NCBI RefSeq assembly: GCF_037991315.1
Contig: NZ_CP150300.1
Coordinates: 2,356,001-2,420,000 of the forward strand
DNA length: 64,000 bases
Reading direction: 5' to 3'
Source: Paenibacillus sp. FSL H8-0079
GTDB lineage: Bacteria; Bacillota; Bacilli; Paenibacillales; Paenibacillaceae
Shown here: one piece after another, positions 1-8,222 of the stretch
Layout of the letters: each line of letters starts with the position of its first letter
Position numbering within the stretch: the stretch's first letter is position 1
The notes under the pieces: model-generated
The model's database searches: none
What the model was told of the DNA's origin: nothing
What the model saw: the letters and a program-made list of their open reading frames with translations, nothing else
Position numbers and translations under genes: made by a program

Positions 1-1
1 G

Positions 2-448
2 AAAATCAATCAGGCTAGTGTGATCACGCAGTGGCAAGGCAATGTGGAGTATATTGTTGGCAGAGCATCACGGATGAAGATGCCGGTAGCCGCTGATCTG
101 CCTTTCTGGCTGGATAACTACAAAATTCCGGGTTCAACGATGGCGGTTAGCAGCTGGATGATCCGCAAATTTGACTCCATCACCATCATGGCGTACCGCG
201 ATACAGCGGCTGCGATCTATAGTGTAGCGAAGGATGAGCTTGCAGAAGCGGCTCTGCTTGGCAAGACGATCTCTATAGCCGTGGAAACGAAGCAAAGTAA
301 GGAAGGCGACTTCATTACCTTTTATGAAGAGGGATCTACTTATATGGAAGCACAATTGAAGTTGGTCGAAAAAATGGCTTCAGCACATGCGTCCTTTAAC
401 GGGTTCTCCGTGCATGAATACACTTCATGGAAGACAATGAAAAAGTGA
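2..448 (+). CDS. Unrecognised protein, C-terminal part (5' end outside window)
   Basis: The reading frame is already open at the first bases, with no stop before the ATG at 20, so this is the 3' part of a longer gene. About 149 residues are visible. Alternating hydrophobic strands such as SITIMAYRD and KTISIAVETK, then a final helix and HEYTSW near the end, resemble the last strands of a TIM-barrel, glycosidase-like fold. This is an inference from pattern only; no catalytic residues can be assigned. It ends at TGA and is followed by a strong hairpin shared with the convergent AraC gene. The family is not recognised. Confidence 0.6.
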   Translation, partial: KINQASVITQWQGNVEYIVGRASRMKMPVAADLPFWLDNYKIPGSTMAVSSWMIRKFDSITIMAYRDTAAAIYSVAKDELAEAALLGKTISIAVETKQSKEGDFITFYEEGSTYMEAQLKLVEKMASAHASFNGFSVHEYTSWKTMKK

Positions 449-564
449 GGCAATGTTAAGCTTCAAAATTATAGCTCTGATAGCAGCGAATGAGATGAGT
501 TCTAACTCAGCTAAAGTGGCTCAGATCAAAGCGTTATCTGACTCGTTCGCAGGAAAGTTAATAA

Positions 565-606
565 AGAAGGTGCTTGCAGCTGATGAGCTGTGAGCACCTT
601 CTTCTT
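565..606. terminator. Bidirectional intrinsic terminator
   Basis: AGAAGGTGCT (565-574) pairs with AGCACCTTCT (593-602), with an inner GCAGC/GCTG stem. A T-rich tract follows on the plus strand, and the A-rich bases at 561-566 give a T tract on the minus strand. It lies between two convergent genes and can serve both. Confidence 0.75.
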
Positions 607-1527
607 CTATACCTGAACCAGGGCAGACTCCATGGCTACGTTCTCATAGAACATTTTGCGATACTGTGAAGGCGTAGTGGCTTTATGTTTTTTAAACGTA
701 GTGATGAAGTAGCTTAGATGCTCAAAACCCACATCCATGGCGATATCGACAATTTTGTGATCCGTATTCTCAAGCTGAACACAGGCCTGTTGCACGCGGT
801 AATAGTTAATGTAATCTACAGGGGTTTTCTGCACCATCTGTTTGAAGAAACGGCAGAAATGTCCTTCGCTCATATTGGCCTCATCGGCCAGTTCTTTCAG
901 CTTTAATGGTTCGGGATAACGCTTGTGGATATAGCCGAGCACGGATTTTAGCCGCTCTACCTTGTCATGACTCCCTGTAGCCACAGTGCCTTTGAGCGGG
1001 GCAGGTCTCATATGTTCGAACATTCGGGCAAATACGAGATATAGATACGCTTTCGTTGACATTTCACACGTTTCTGTTCTGGCAGCATGGTCCGCGAATA
1101 TGCGTTGCAGGTGATCCAGAATTTCTTGTCCCCAATCCTCATCTGCTTTGATATGAAAAGGGGGAATCACGGTTTTGCGAATCAGTGGACCGATGAATTT
1201 CTCCTGTACCGCATCGAAAGTGCGGCTGCCGAGCAGCTCGGGATTAAACACAATAGAAGAGAATACACAGGGAACATTGCCCTTTAGATAACCCGCATGA
1301 ATCTCACCTCGATTGATGAAAATGGCTTCTCCAGCTTGAACCTCAACGGTGTTCATATCAATCTGAAAGACGGCACAACCTTTGGTAACCATAGTGAACT
1401 CCATCTCATCATGCCAATGGCAATCGAGAATGCTATCTCCATTGAGTTGCTGGATATCCGGGTACACACTGACTGGATACATGGCATTGCCGTGAATTCG
1501 GTCTTCCCGTAATCGTTCACGTTCCAT
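607..1527 (-). CDS. AraC-family transcriptional regulator with cupin sensor domain
   Basis: 306 residues. The N-terminal ~150 residues look like an AraC-type cupin (HWHDEMEFTMVTKG, then GEAIFINRGEIHAG), which usually binds a sugar. The last ~100 residues carry the two helix-turn-helix motifs (LKELADEANMSEGHFCRFFK and IVDIAMDVGFEHLSYFITTF) and the family-typical PSQYRK end. ATG at 1527 has AAAGGAGG about seven bases upstream. The gene is divergent from the GH31 alpha-xylosidase with 172 bases between, so it is the probable regulator of that operon. This is a context inference; the ligand is unknown. Confidence 0.9.
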   Translation of the reverse strand: MERERLREDRIHGNAMYPVSVYPDIQQLNGDSILDCHWHDEMEFTMVTKGCAVFQIDMNTVEVQAGEAIFINRGEIHAGYLKGNVPCVFSSIVFNPELLGSRTFDAVQEKFIGPLIRKTVIPPFHIKADEDWGQEILDHLQRIFADHAARTETCEMSTKAYLYLVFARMFEHMRPAPLKGTVATGSHDKVERLKSVLGYIHKRYPEPLKLKELADEANMSEGHFCRFFKQMVQKTPVDYINYYRVQQACVQLENTDHKIVDIAMDVGFEHLSYFITTFKKHKATTPSQYRKMFYENVAMESALVQV

Positions 1528-1545
1528 ATCAACGCCTCCTTTTAC

Positions 1546-1659
1546 TTCATTATTAATGTAATCGTTTCCAAAGTTTGGTGTTGATGTTCAAGAATCGGAT
1601 GGTTAATATCAAAATCGTGATATATTTGGTCAAAATAAGAGAAGAAATTCATTATTAAT
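1546..1659. promoter_or_regulatory. Divergent regulatory region: cre site and 12-bp direct repeats
   Basis: ATGTAATCGTTTCCA at 1556-1570 matches the relaxed cre consensus WTGNAANCGNWNNCA at every fixed position, suggesting CcpA control. The 12-mer TTCATTATTAAT occurs twice in the same orientation, at 1546-1557 and 1648-1659. Such direct repeats between an AraC regulator and its target are plausible AraC half-sites. The rest is very AT-rich; no clear -35/-10 pair stands out. Confidence 0.55.
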
Positions 1660-1699
1660 ATCAATATTATTATAGTATAACCAAAGGGGGAAAGAAAAC

Positions 1700-4018
1700 A
1701 TGAAATTTACTGATGGATTCTGGATGACTCGTGAAGGGTACCAAATTCAAAACCCGACTGACATTCGTGATATTGTGCAAAAAGATAATTCTTTGACCGT
1801 ATATGCGGCAACTAAATATATTCGCAGCAAAGGCGACACGTTGAACGGTACATTGCTTAAAGCAACATACAGCTCACCTATGCCTAACGTTATTCGTGTA
1901 ACCTTGAATCATCATAAAGGCGGAGTGAAAAAAGGGCCTGTATTTGAGCTTAACACGCAAGATGCAAACGTTGACATCTCGAAAAATGAACAAGGTGCAG
2001 TTTTGAAAAGCGGCAACCTGGAAGTTCAAATCGACAAAACAAACGGTTGGGACGTCAGCTTCCTGTATGAAGGAAAACGCATTACAGGTAGCGGTCAAAG
2101 AGCAGCTGGTTATATTACAGGTCCGAGCAAGGAAGCGTACTTCCGCGAGCAGCTTGATCTCGGTATTGGTGAATATGTTTACGGACTCGGTGAGCGCTTC
2201 ACGCCGTTTGTTAAGAATGGCCAAATCGTCGATACCTGGAATGAGGACGGCGGTACAAGCAGTGAGCAGTCCTATAAGAACATTCCGTTCTACTTGTCCA
2301 ATAAAGGATATGGTGTATTTGTAAACCATCCTGAACGCGTATCCTATGAGATTGCATCCGAGAATGTATCCAAAGTGCAGTTCAGCGTAGAAGGAGAGAC
2401 TCTGGAGTACTTCATTATCGGTGGTGACAATCCGAAGGATGTACTTGATAATTATACGAAATTAACAGGTAAACCAGCGCTTCCACCGGCATGGACATTT
2501 GGTCTTTGGCTGACAACATCATTCACAACCGATTATGATGAAGCAACGGTTAACCATTTCGTAGATGGCATGGCTGAACGTGATCTTCCGCTGTCTGTAT
2601 TCCATTTTGACTGCTTCTGGATGAAGGAATATCAATGGTCTGATTTCGTATGGGATGAAGCGATGTTCCCGGATCCGGAAGGCATGCTTGCACGTCTGAA
2701 AGAGAAGGGTCTTAAAATCTGTGCCTGGATCAATCCATATATTGCAGAAAAATCCTACTTGTTCGATGAAGGTATGGAGAACGGTTATCTGGTGAAAACA
2801 GCGGATGGCAGCGTATGGCAATGGGATATGTGGCAAGCAGGTATGGCTCTGGTTGACTTCACGAATCCGGATGCTGTGAACTGGTATAAGAGCAAGCTGG
2901 AAGTCCTGCTTGATCAAGGTGTAGATTCATTCAAGACAGACTTCGGCGAAAGAATTCCGACAGATGTCGTGTACTTCGATGGCTCTGATCCGGTTAAAAT
3001 GCACAACTATTATACACAGCTCTATAACAAAGCTGTATTTGAATTGCTTGAAGAGAAGATTGGCAAAAACGAAGCTGCCCTGTTTGCACGTTCTGCAACA
3101 GCAGGTGGTCAACAGTTCCCGGTTCACTGGGGCGGAGACTGCTCTTCAACATATGAATCCATGGCTGAATCCCTTCGGGGCGGCTTGTCGCTTGGACTTT
3201 CCGGTTTCGGATTCTGGAGCCATGATATCAGTGGTTTTGAAAGCACAGCGAGCCCTGATGTCTACAAACGTTGGGTACAATTTGGACTGTTATCTTCTCA
3301 CAGCCGCCTGCACGGAAGTACTTCGTATCGTGTGCCTTGGCTGTTTGACGAGGAATCCGTGGACGTTGTCCGTGACTTTACCAAACTCAAAATCAGCCTG
3401 ATGCCGTACCTGTACAATTCTGCGGTAGAGTCAACGGTAAAAGGTATTCCGATGATGCGCGCTATGCTGCTGGACTTCCCAGAGGACCCAACAACATACA
3501 GCCTGGATACGCAATACATGTTCGGTGATTCGATCCTGGTAGCTCCAATTTTCAACAAGGAAGGCGATGTGCGCTACTACCTGCCTGAAGGAACTTGGAC
3601 GAACTATCTGACAGGAGCGAAAGTACAAGGTGGACGCTGGATCAGTGAAAACCATGACTTCAAAACACTGCCAATGATGGTTAAGCCAAACAGCCTGATC
3701 GCTGTCGGTGCTGTAGATAGCAAACCGGATTATGACTTTGCGGATGATGTCTCCTTGCACTTGTTCGAACTGGCTGATGGTCAAACGGCTCAAGCTGTGG
3801 TTGTGAACCAAGCTGCAGAACAGGAACTCACAGTTAACGTTACACGTAATGGTTCAGTGCTTGAAGTTCGTGCTGAAGGCGCAGGCAAACCATGGAACTT
3901 GGTGCTTCGCGGCATTGAGAGTGTATCCAGTGTTGAAGGTGGTTCCCAAGTGTCTGGTGCAAATGGGGTTGTCGTTACGGCAGCAACAGGTGCAACCTCG
4001 CTCACAATTCAACTGTAA
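1700..4018 (+). CDS. yicI: Alpha-xylosidase, GH31
   Basis: 772 residues, the same length as Escherichia coli YicI. Retaining GH31 enzymes of this subfamily release alpha-linked xylose from the non-reducing end of xyloglucan oligosaccharides. The nucleophile motif KTDFGE places the catalytic aspartate at about residue 414. The acid/base aspartate is in GGDC at about residue 480, followed by the GFGFWSHDISGF signature. There is no signal peptide, so it acts in the cytoplasm on imported oligosaccharides. ATG has GGGGGAAAG upstream. A weak hairpin follows, then an APH-fold kinase and a GH3 enzyme in the same direction, so partial co-transcription is likely. The divergent AraC gene and a cre match upstream suggest substrate induction with catabolite repression. 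Confidence 0.93.
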   Translation: MKFTDGFWMTREGYQIQNPTDIRDIVQKDNSLTVYAATKYIRSKGDTLNGTLLKATYSSPMPNVIRVTLNHHKGGVKKGPVFELNTQDANVDISKNEQGAVLKSGNLEVQIDKTNGWDVSFLYEGKRITGSGQRAAGYITGPSKEAYFREQLDLGIGEYVYGLGERFTPFVKNGQIVDTWNEDGGTSSEQSYKNIPFYLSNKGYGVFVNHPERVSYEIASENVSKVQFSVEGETLEYFIIGGDNPKDVLDNYTKLTGKPALPPAWTFGLWLTTSFTTDYDEATVNHFVDGMAERDLPLSVFHFDCFWMKEYQWSDFVWDEAMFPDPEGMLARLKEKGLKICAWINPYIAEKSYLFDEGMENGYLVKTADGSVWQWDMWQAGMALVDFTNPDAVNWYKSKLEVLLDQGVDSFKTDFGERIPTDVVYFDGSDPVKMHNYYTQLYNKAVFELLEEKIGKNEAALFARSATAGGQQFPVHWGGDCSSTYESMAESLRGGLSLGLSGFGFWSHDISGFESTASPDVYKRWVQFGLLSSHSRLHGSTSYRVPWLFDEESVDVVRDFTKLKISLMPYLYNSAVESTVKGIPMMRAMLLDFPEDPTTYSLDTQYMFGDSILVAPIFNKEGDVRYYLPEGTWTNYLTGAKVQGGRWISENHDFKTLPMMVKPNSLIAVGAVDSKPDYDFADDVSLHLFELADGQTAQAVVVNQAAEQELTVNVTRNGSVLEVRAEGAGKPWNLVLRGIESVSSVEGGSQVSGANGVVVTAATGATSLTIQL

Positions 4019-4038
4019 AATGATATAGTAGAAGAAAG

Positions 4039-4060
4039 GACGGTGCCGCAAGGTGCCGTC
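4039..4060 (+). terminator. Hairpin, weak terminator or attenuator
   Basis: A nine-pair stem (GACGGTGCC with GGTGCCGTC, two wobbles) is capped by a GCAA tetraloop. Only TGTTTGTCT follows, so termination is probably partial, allowing read-through from the GH31 gene into the downstream kinase and GH3 genes. Confidence 0.5.
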
Positions 4061-4092
4061 TGTTTGTCTACCATGATAGGAGATTGAATGAA

Positions 4093-5103
4093 ATGAGTAC
4101 AATGAATTCGGGTTTGCACTGCACCATATCGTCAGAGATGCTGCACCACTTGGTGGATAATAATTTTGGAACCGCTACCATTGTGAAGAACTTTGCACTT
4201 CTGCAAGGTGGACTTTTTAATACAACTTATCGGATTCAGCTTGAAAATGCATCATATACGGATGTGATTTTGCGTTTGGCACCACAGCGGGGAGAGATGG
4301 TGGCCGGTTCTGCGAGTGATCCCCTTTTTTCTTTTGAACGCACCATGATGGCGGCTGAACCGGTCGTGTATGAATATTACCGTAACGCAGGCATTCCTGC
4401 TCCAAACATTATAGCCTGTGATGACAGCGGATCAATCATTCCGAGAACGTACATGTTTATGGAGTTTATCCCTAGTAAGCAGCTGGATCATTCATCAATT
4501 TCTGAGACAGACAAGGAGCGATTGTACCATCAGCTTGGCGCCTATACCGCCATCATGCATCAGATCGAGGGTGCATCGTTTGGGTGGCCGCAGGGGGACG
4601 GTTCAATTAAAGGCTCGGATCAATGGTCCGAGGTGCTGCACTCTTTTGCAGAAGAAACGGCACTTAAAGCAGCACAAGCCGAGTATATGCCAGGTGTGGG
4701 GGAGGAAATCACAGCTATCTTTATGAAAAATAAAGACTTATTCGATCAGGTGACCCGTCCGGTACTCGTTCATAATGACCTGTGGGAAGCCAACGTGCTT
4801 GTTCATGAGGAAAACGGTGAGCTAAACATTGCGGCCATCATCGACGGAGATCGTTCCATGTTTGCCGACAGGGAGTTTGAAGCCATATTGTCAACGGAAT
4901 CGGTTGCTTTTCATGAGGGATATAATTGTGCACTCGATCCATCTGCTGAAGGACAGGCACGCAGGCTTGCCTATCGAATACTGTCATCGTATTTCAATGC
5001 TTACGTTCATGAATATCAGGTCAATCAACCTGAAGATGGTCAGAAGTATCGCCAGCGCACGCTGGATTTACTGGAGCAATGGAAGCAACTTGGACACAAC
5101 TAA
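4093..5103 (+). CDS. Aminoglycoside-phosphotransferase-fold kinase of unknown substrate
   Basis: About 336 residues from ATG 4093, which has AGGAG ten bases upstream. An in-frame TTG at 4084 sits too close to that site. The N lobe has LQGGLFNTTYRI and DVILRLAP. The catalytic loop is HNDLWEANVLV with the following IDGDRSMF, i.e. the Brenner HxDxxxxN motif plus the metal-binding aspartate, so it should be active. APH-fold proteins phosphorylate antibiotics, choline, homoserine or sugars. Lying 20 bases upstream of a GH3 gene and behind an alpha-xylosidase, a sugar or glycoside substrate is more likely than an antibiotic. That is inference; no substrate-specific motif is recognised. Confidence 0.8.
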   Translation: MSTMNSGLHCTISSEMLHHLVDNNFGTATIVKNFALLQGGLFNTTYRIQLENASYTDVILRLAPQRGEMVAGSASDPLFSFERTMMAAEPVVYEYYRNAGIPAPNIIACDDSGSIIPRTYMFMEFIPSKQLDHSSISETDKERLYHQLGAYTAIMHQIEGASFGWPQGDGSIKGSDQWSEVLHSFAEETALKAAQAEYMPGVGEEITAIFMKNKDLFDQVTRPVLVHNDLWEANVLVHEENGELNIAAIIDGDRSMFADREFEAILSTESVAFHEGYNCALDPSAEGQARRLAYRILSSYFNAYVHEYQVNQPEDGQKYRQRTLDLLEQWKQLGHN

Positions 5104-5122
5104 TTTGTAGGAGGAATGAAGG

Positions 5123-8065
5123 ATGAAGGAGTACTATCAATATCCGATGTGGGATGCGTCACTTTCACTTGAGGCACGGTTGGATGACCTGATTACACGA
5201 TTGACAACGGAGGAGAAAATTCGACTAATCCCTACTCGCGAAGCAGCTGTGCCAAGACTGGGCATTCCAGCCTACAACGTTGGGGGTGAGGCCGCACACG
5301 GGGTGGCGTGGAAAGGGGAGGCAACGGTATTTCCGCAACCTCTCGGTCTATCGAGTACCTGGAATACGCGGCTCATGCGGGAGATTGGTTCTGTCATTGG
5401 CGATGAAGCGAGGGCATACCATCACCGTGATCCTGAAGTTCACGGGTTAACATTATGGGCACCTACAGTTGACTTGGAACGTGATCCACGCTGGGGTAGA
5501 ACGGAGGAGGGATACGGGGAAGATCCGGTCCTCACGGGAGAGATGTCGGCAGCACTCGTCAAAGGCATGCAAGGAAATGATCCTTTTTATCTGAAAATGG
5601 TCGCTACATTGAAACACTTTTTTGCCAATAATAATGAGAAAGATCGGCTGAATTGTTCATCCAGTATCGATCCGCGCAATCTGCGTGAATATTATTTAAA
5701 AGCATTTGAGACGCCGTTTGTGGAAGGCGGAGCCTTGTCCATGATGACAGCTTACAATTCTATTAATGGTACACCTGCCATTGAAAGTCCATACGTGAAT
5801 GATGTGGTTAAGGGTGAGTGGTCGATGCCTGGGTTTATTGTATGTGATGGTGGGGATCTGTCTCAAACGGTGGACTATCACGGGTACCATACCAGCCATG
5901 CCGAATCAGCAGCAGGTGCGTTGAAGGCAGGGGTGGACTGTCTCACAGATGAAGTTGATCTGGTCGTATCTGCTCTGGAGGAGGCTCTTGGTTGGAACCT
6001 GTTGGAGGTAGCTGATCTGGATCGAGCGATCCGCAACATCTTCGGTGTTCGAATGCGACTTGGACAACTGGATCAGTCGGGACTTAACCCGTATGCGTCT
6101 ATACCCGAGTCGGTATTATGTGCACCAGAGCATGCCAAACTCAGTTATCGTGCTGCTGCTGAATCGATTGTTTTGCTCAAAAATGACGGCTTGCTTCCCT
6201 TGCAACCAGAAGCATTCCAGAAGATCAGTGTCATTGGACCACTTGCGGATGTCGTCTATACCGATTGGTATAGCGGGACACTACCCTATCGTGTATCCGT
6301 CCTCGATGGATTGCGTAATCAGCTACCTGAAGCAGATGTGGCCTATGTCGATGGGAATGATCGTATTGGTCTGAAGACAGTAGACGGACAGGTTATTACC
6401 CTTGGTGCGGAAGGTACACTCGTGGCTGTACAGGAGAACAGTACACCTGCAGCCGAGTTCGTGCATCAAGATTGGGGCTGGGGGAGTCATACGCTGAGAA
6501 GTGTGAACAATAATCGATATGTAAGTTTAACCGAGCAAGGCATCTATCAGGCGAACGCACCAGAGATCGGTGGTTGGTTCGTGAAGGAAGTTGTACAATT
6601 CGATCCTCAAACGGACGGAAGCAACACATTGCGGACGTGGAATGGTATTCCCGTTGGACTGAGCCAATATCAGGGACATTCTGCTTTATCACCAGTACCG
6701 CCGCAGACAGAACAAGCGACCGGTACAACTCCGGATGATAACGGTGACTCTGGACGCACAAGTCAATCACCAAGCAACACACCCAAATCTGCAGCCTTCG
6801 AGATCGACATCGTGACACGCGGAATAGAACAAGCCGTAGAAGCGGCACGAAATAGTCAGGTATCTGTCGTTGTTGTCGGTAATAGCCCATACATCAACGG
6901 CAAAGAGGAAATTGACCGACCAAGTCTGTTGCTTCCGCCGAATCAGGTCGAGCTTGTTAAAGCTGTGTGCGAGGCTAATCCTAATACGGTGGTTGTCATT
7001 ATGGGTAGTTATCCATTTGTCTTGCAGGAGTTGAAAGGTATTGCCCGGGCAATCGTATATATGACACATGCAGGTCAAGAATTGGGGAACGCGCTTGCAG
7101 ATGTGTTGTTAGGTCACTATGCCCCGGCAGGCAGATTGAACATGACATGGTATGAAGATGAATCCCAGCTCCCTGACATGATGGACTATGACATTATTCA
7201 GAATGGCATGACCTATATGTATCATGAAGGGCCGGTTCAATATGCATTTGGACATGGTCTGACCTATTCGGAATTCGAATACGAGGCGATTCGTGTAAGT
7301 CGTGACACTACGGCGGAAACCACCACCACAGATCAATTGAAGATTGAAGTAGAGGTATACAATAAGGGTGAACGTGACAGTGATGAAGTCGTTCAGATCT
7401 ATGGATCTTCACATACCTCGCGTGTGAAACGCGCTCAGAAGCAATTGCTTGCTTTCCGTCGTGTTCATGTCAAAGCAGGGTCGCGTATTACGGTACGTTT
7501 CGAGGTTCCTGTTCAGAAGCTGGCGCTATGGGATGTTACCCGAGATCGATACTGCCTGGAGACAGCGACCTGGGCCATCCTTGCAGGGCGTTCTTCCGCA
7601 GATATACGCCAGTCGGCTGATATTGAGATTGAAGGTGAGACGATTCCTGATCGTCCGCTGCACTTGCTTACCTTTGCCGAGAATTATGATGCTTGTGCAG
7701 ATGTTCTGTTGGATGAATGTCTGGAAGGACGTTCGGCAGTTCGGGCAATCACTCGGGAAGAACCCTTATATCGAGATGGTCAGTCATCTTGGATCTCTTT
7801 CAACCATAATGCTGTTCAGGAACTGCACGGATTTGAAGCCAGAGTTGCAGCCTTTGGGGAAGCGGGGATACTGGAGATTCGTTCTGGAGGACCGGAGGGC
7901 GATCTGATTGGTATGTGTGAAGTTTCCGGACCTGGAGGCAGTGTGAATGGGAAAGATATCAAGTGGACAACAATTCAGTGTTCGATTGAGGCTCCACATA
8001 AGGTGAATGAACTGTATATTATTTTCAAAGGTGGAGCAGCGTTACGGCACTTTAGGTTGTTGTAG
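5123..8065 (+). CDS. GH3 beta-glucosidase/beta-xylosidase with inserted trefoil-like domain and C-terminal CBM-like domain
   Basis: 980 residues, longer than usual intracellular GH3 enzymes. The N-terminal barrel has GGEAAHGV, WAPTVDLERDPRWGR and TLKHFFANN. The nucleophile is the aspartate in VCDGGDL (about residue 242), where many GH3 enzymes have SDW. The alpha/beta sandwich domain begins near residue 340 (SIVLLKNDGLLPL). It is interrupted at about residues 415-545 by a segment with RSVNNNRYVSL and WFVKEVVQF that resembles a fascin-like beta-trefoil, followed by a Pro/Thr/Ser-rich linker. The sandwich resumes with VVVVGNSPYINGKEE. A fibronectin-III-like region follows, and the last ~130 residues (FEARVAAFGEAGILEIRSGG) look like a CBM6-type jelly roll. 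No signal peptide. Probably removes glucose or xylose from oligosaccharides inside the cell; exact specificity is not readable. Confidence 0.9.
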   Translation: MKEYYQYPMWDASLSLEARLDDLITRLTTEEKIRLIPTREAAVPRLGIPAYNVGGEAAHGVAWKGEATVFPQPLGLSSTWNTRLMREIGSVIGDEARAYHHRDPEVHGLTLWAPTVDLERDPRWGRTEEGYGEDPVLTGEMSAALVKGMQGNDPFYLKMVATLKHFFANNNEKDRLNCSSSIDPRNLREYYLKAFETPFVEGGALSMMTAYNSINGTPAIESPYVNDVVKGEWSMPGFIVCDGGDLSQTVDYHGYHTSHAESAAGALKAGVDCLTDEVDLVVSALEEALGWNLLEVADLDRAIRNIFGVRMRLGQLDQSGLNPYASIPESVLCAPEHAKLSYRAAAESIVLLKNDGLLPLQPEAFQKISVIGPLADVVYTDWYSGTLPYRVSVLDGLRNQLPEADVAYVDGNDRIGLKTVDGQVITLGAEGTLVAVQENSTPAAEFVHQDWGWGSHTLRSVNNNRYVSLTEQGIYQANAPEIGGWFVKEVVQFDPQTDGSNTLRTWNGIPVGLSQYQGHSALSPVPPQTEQATGTTPDDNGDSGRTSQSPSNTPKSAAFEIDIVTRGIEQAVEAARNSQVSVVVVGNSPYINGKEEIDRPSLLLPPNQVELVKAVCEANPNTVVVIMGSYPFVLQELKGIARAIVYMTHAGQELGNALADVLLGHYAPAGRLNMTWYEDESQLPDMMDYDIIQNGMTYMYHEGPVQYAFGHGLTYSEFEYEAIRVSRDTTAETTTTDQLKIEVEVYNKGERDSDEVVQIYGSSHTSRVKRAQKQLLAFRRVHVKAGSRITVRFEVPVQKLALWDVTRDRYCLETATWAILAGRSSADIRQSADIEIEGETIPDRPLHLLTFAENYDACADVLLDECLEGRSAVRAITREEPLYRDGQSSWISFNHNAVQELHGFEARVAAFGEAGILEIRSGGPEGDLIGMCEVSGPGGSVNGKDIKWTTIQCSIEAPHKVNELYIIFKGGAALRHFRLL

Positions 8066-8082
8066 TTGTAAATATTGAACCA

Positions 8083-8122
8083 AAGGAGCTGTCTTGCACG
8101 AATGCGTGCAGGCGGCTTCTTT
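8083..8122 (+). terminator. Intrinsic terminator after the GH3 gene
   Basis: AAGGAGCTGTCTTGCACG pairs with CGTGCAGGCGGCTTCTTT around an AATG loop, with one bulged base and several wobbles, then TTTGTGTG. It ends the GH31-kinase-GH3 transcript before the MFS gene. Confidence 0.6.
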
Positions 8123-8222
8123 GTGTGAACAAGCGGTAACATCCAACATGTCCTGCATAATCAACCTCCGAAACAAGCACAATAATGCTGTTGTGTGTAG
8201 AATCTGTAAAGGTGGTTGTGGT

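Noticed and set aside
4084..4092. TTG start for the kinase at 4084
   Set aside because: It is only one base from AGGAG; ATG 4093 has normal spacing.
3431..4102. Minus-strand frames over the 3' end of the GH31 gene
   Set aside because: No family features, and they overlap a gene with clear catalytic motifs.
6396..7078. Antisense open frames of 100-160 codons inside the GH3 gene
   Set aside because: They are the mirror of a well-supported GH3 coding frame, lack ribosome sites and have Cys/Arg/His-rich composition typical of shadow frames.
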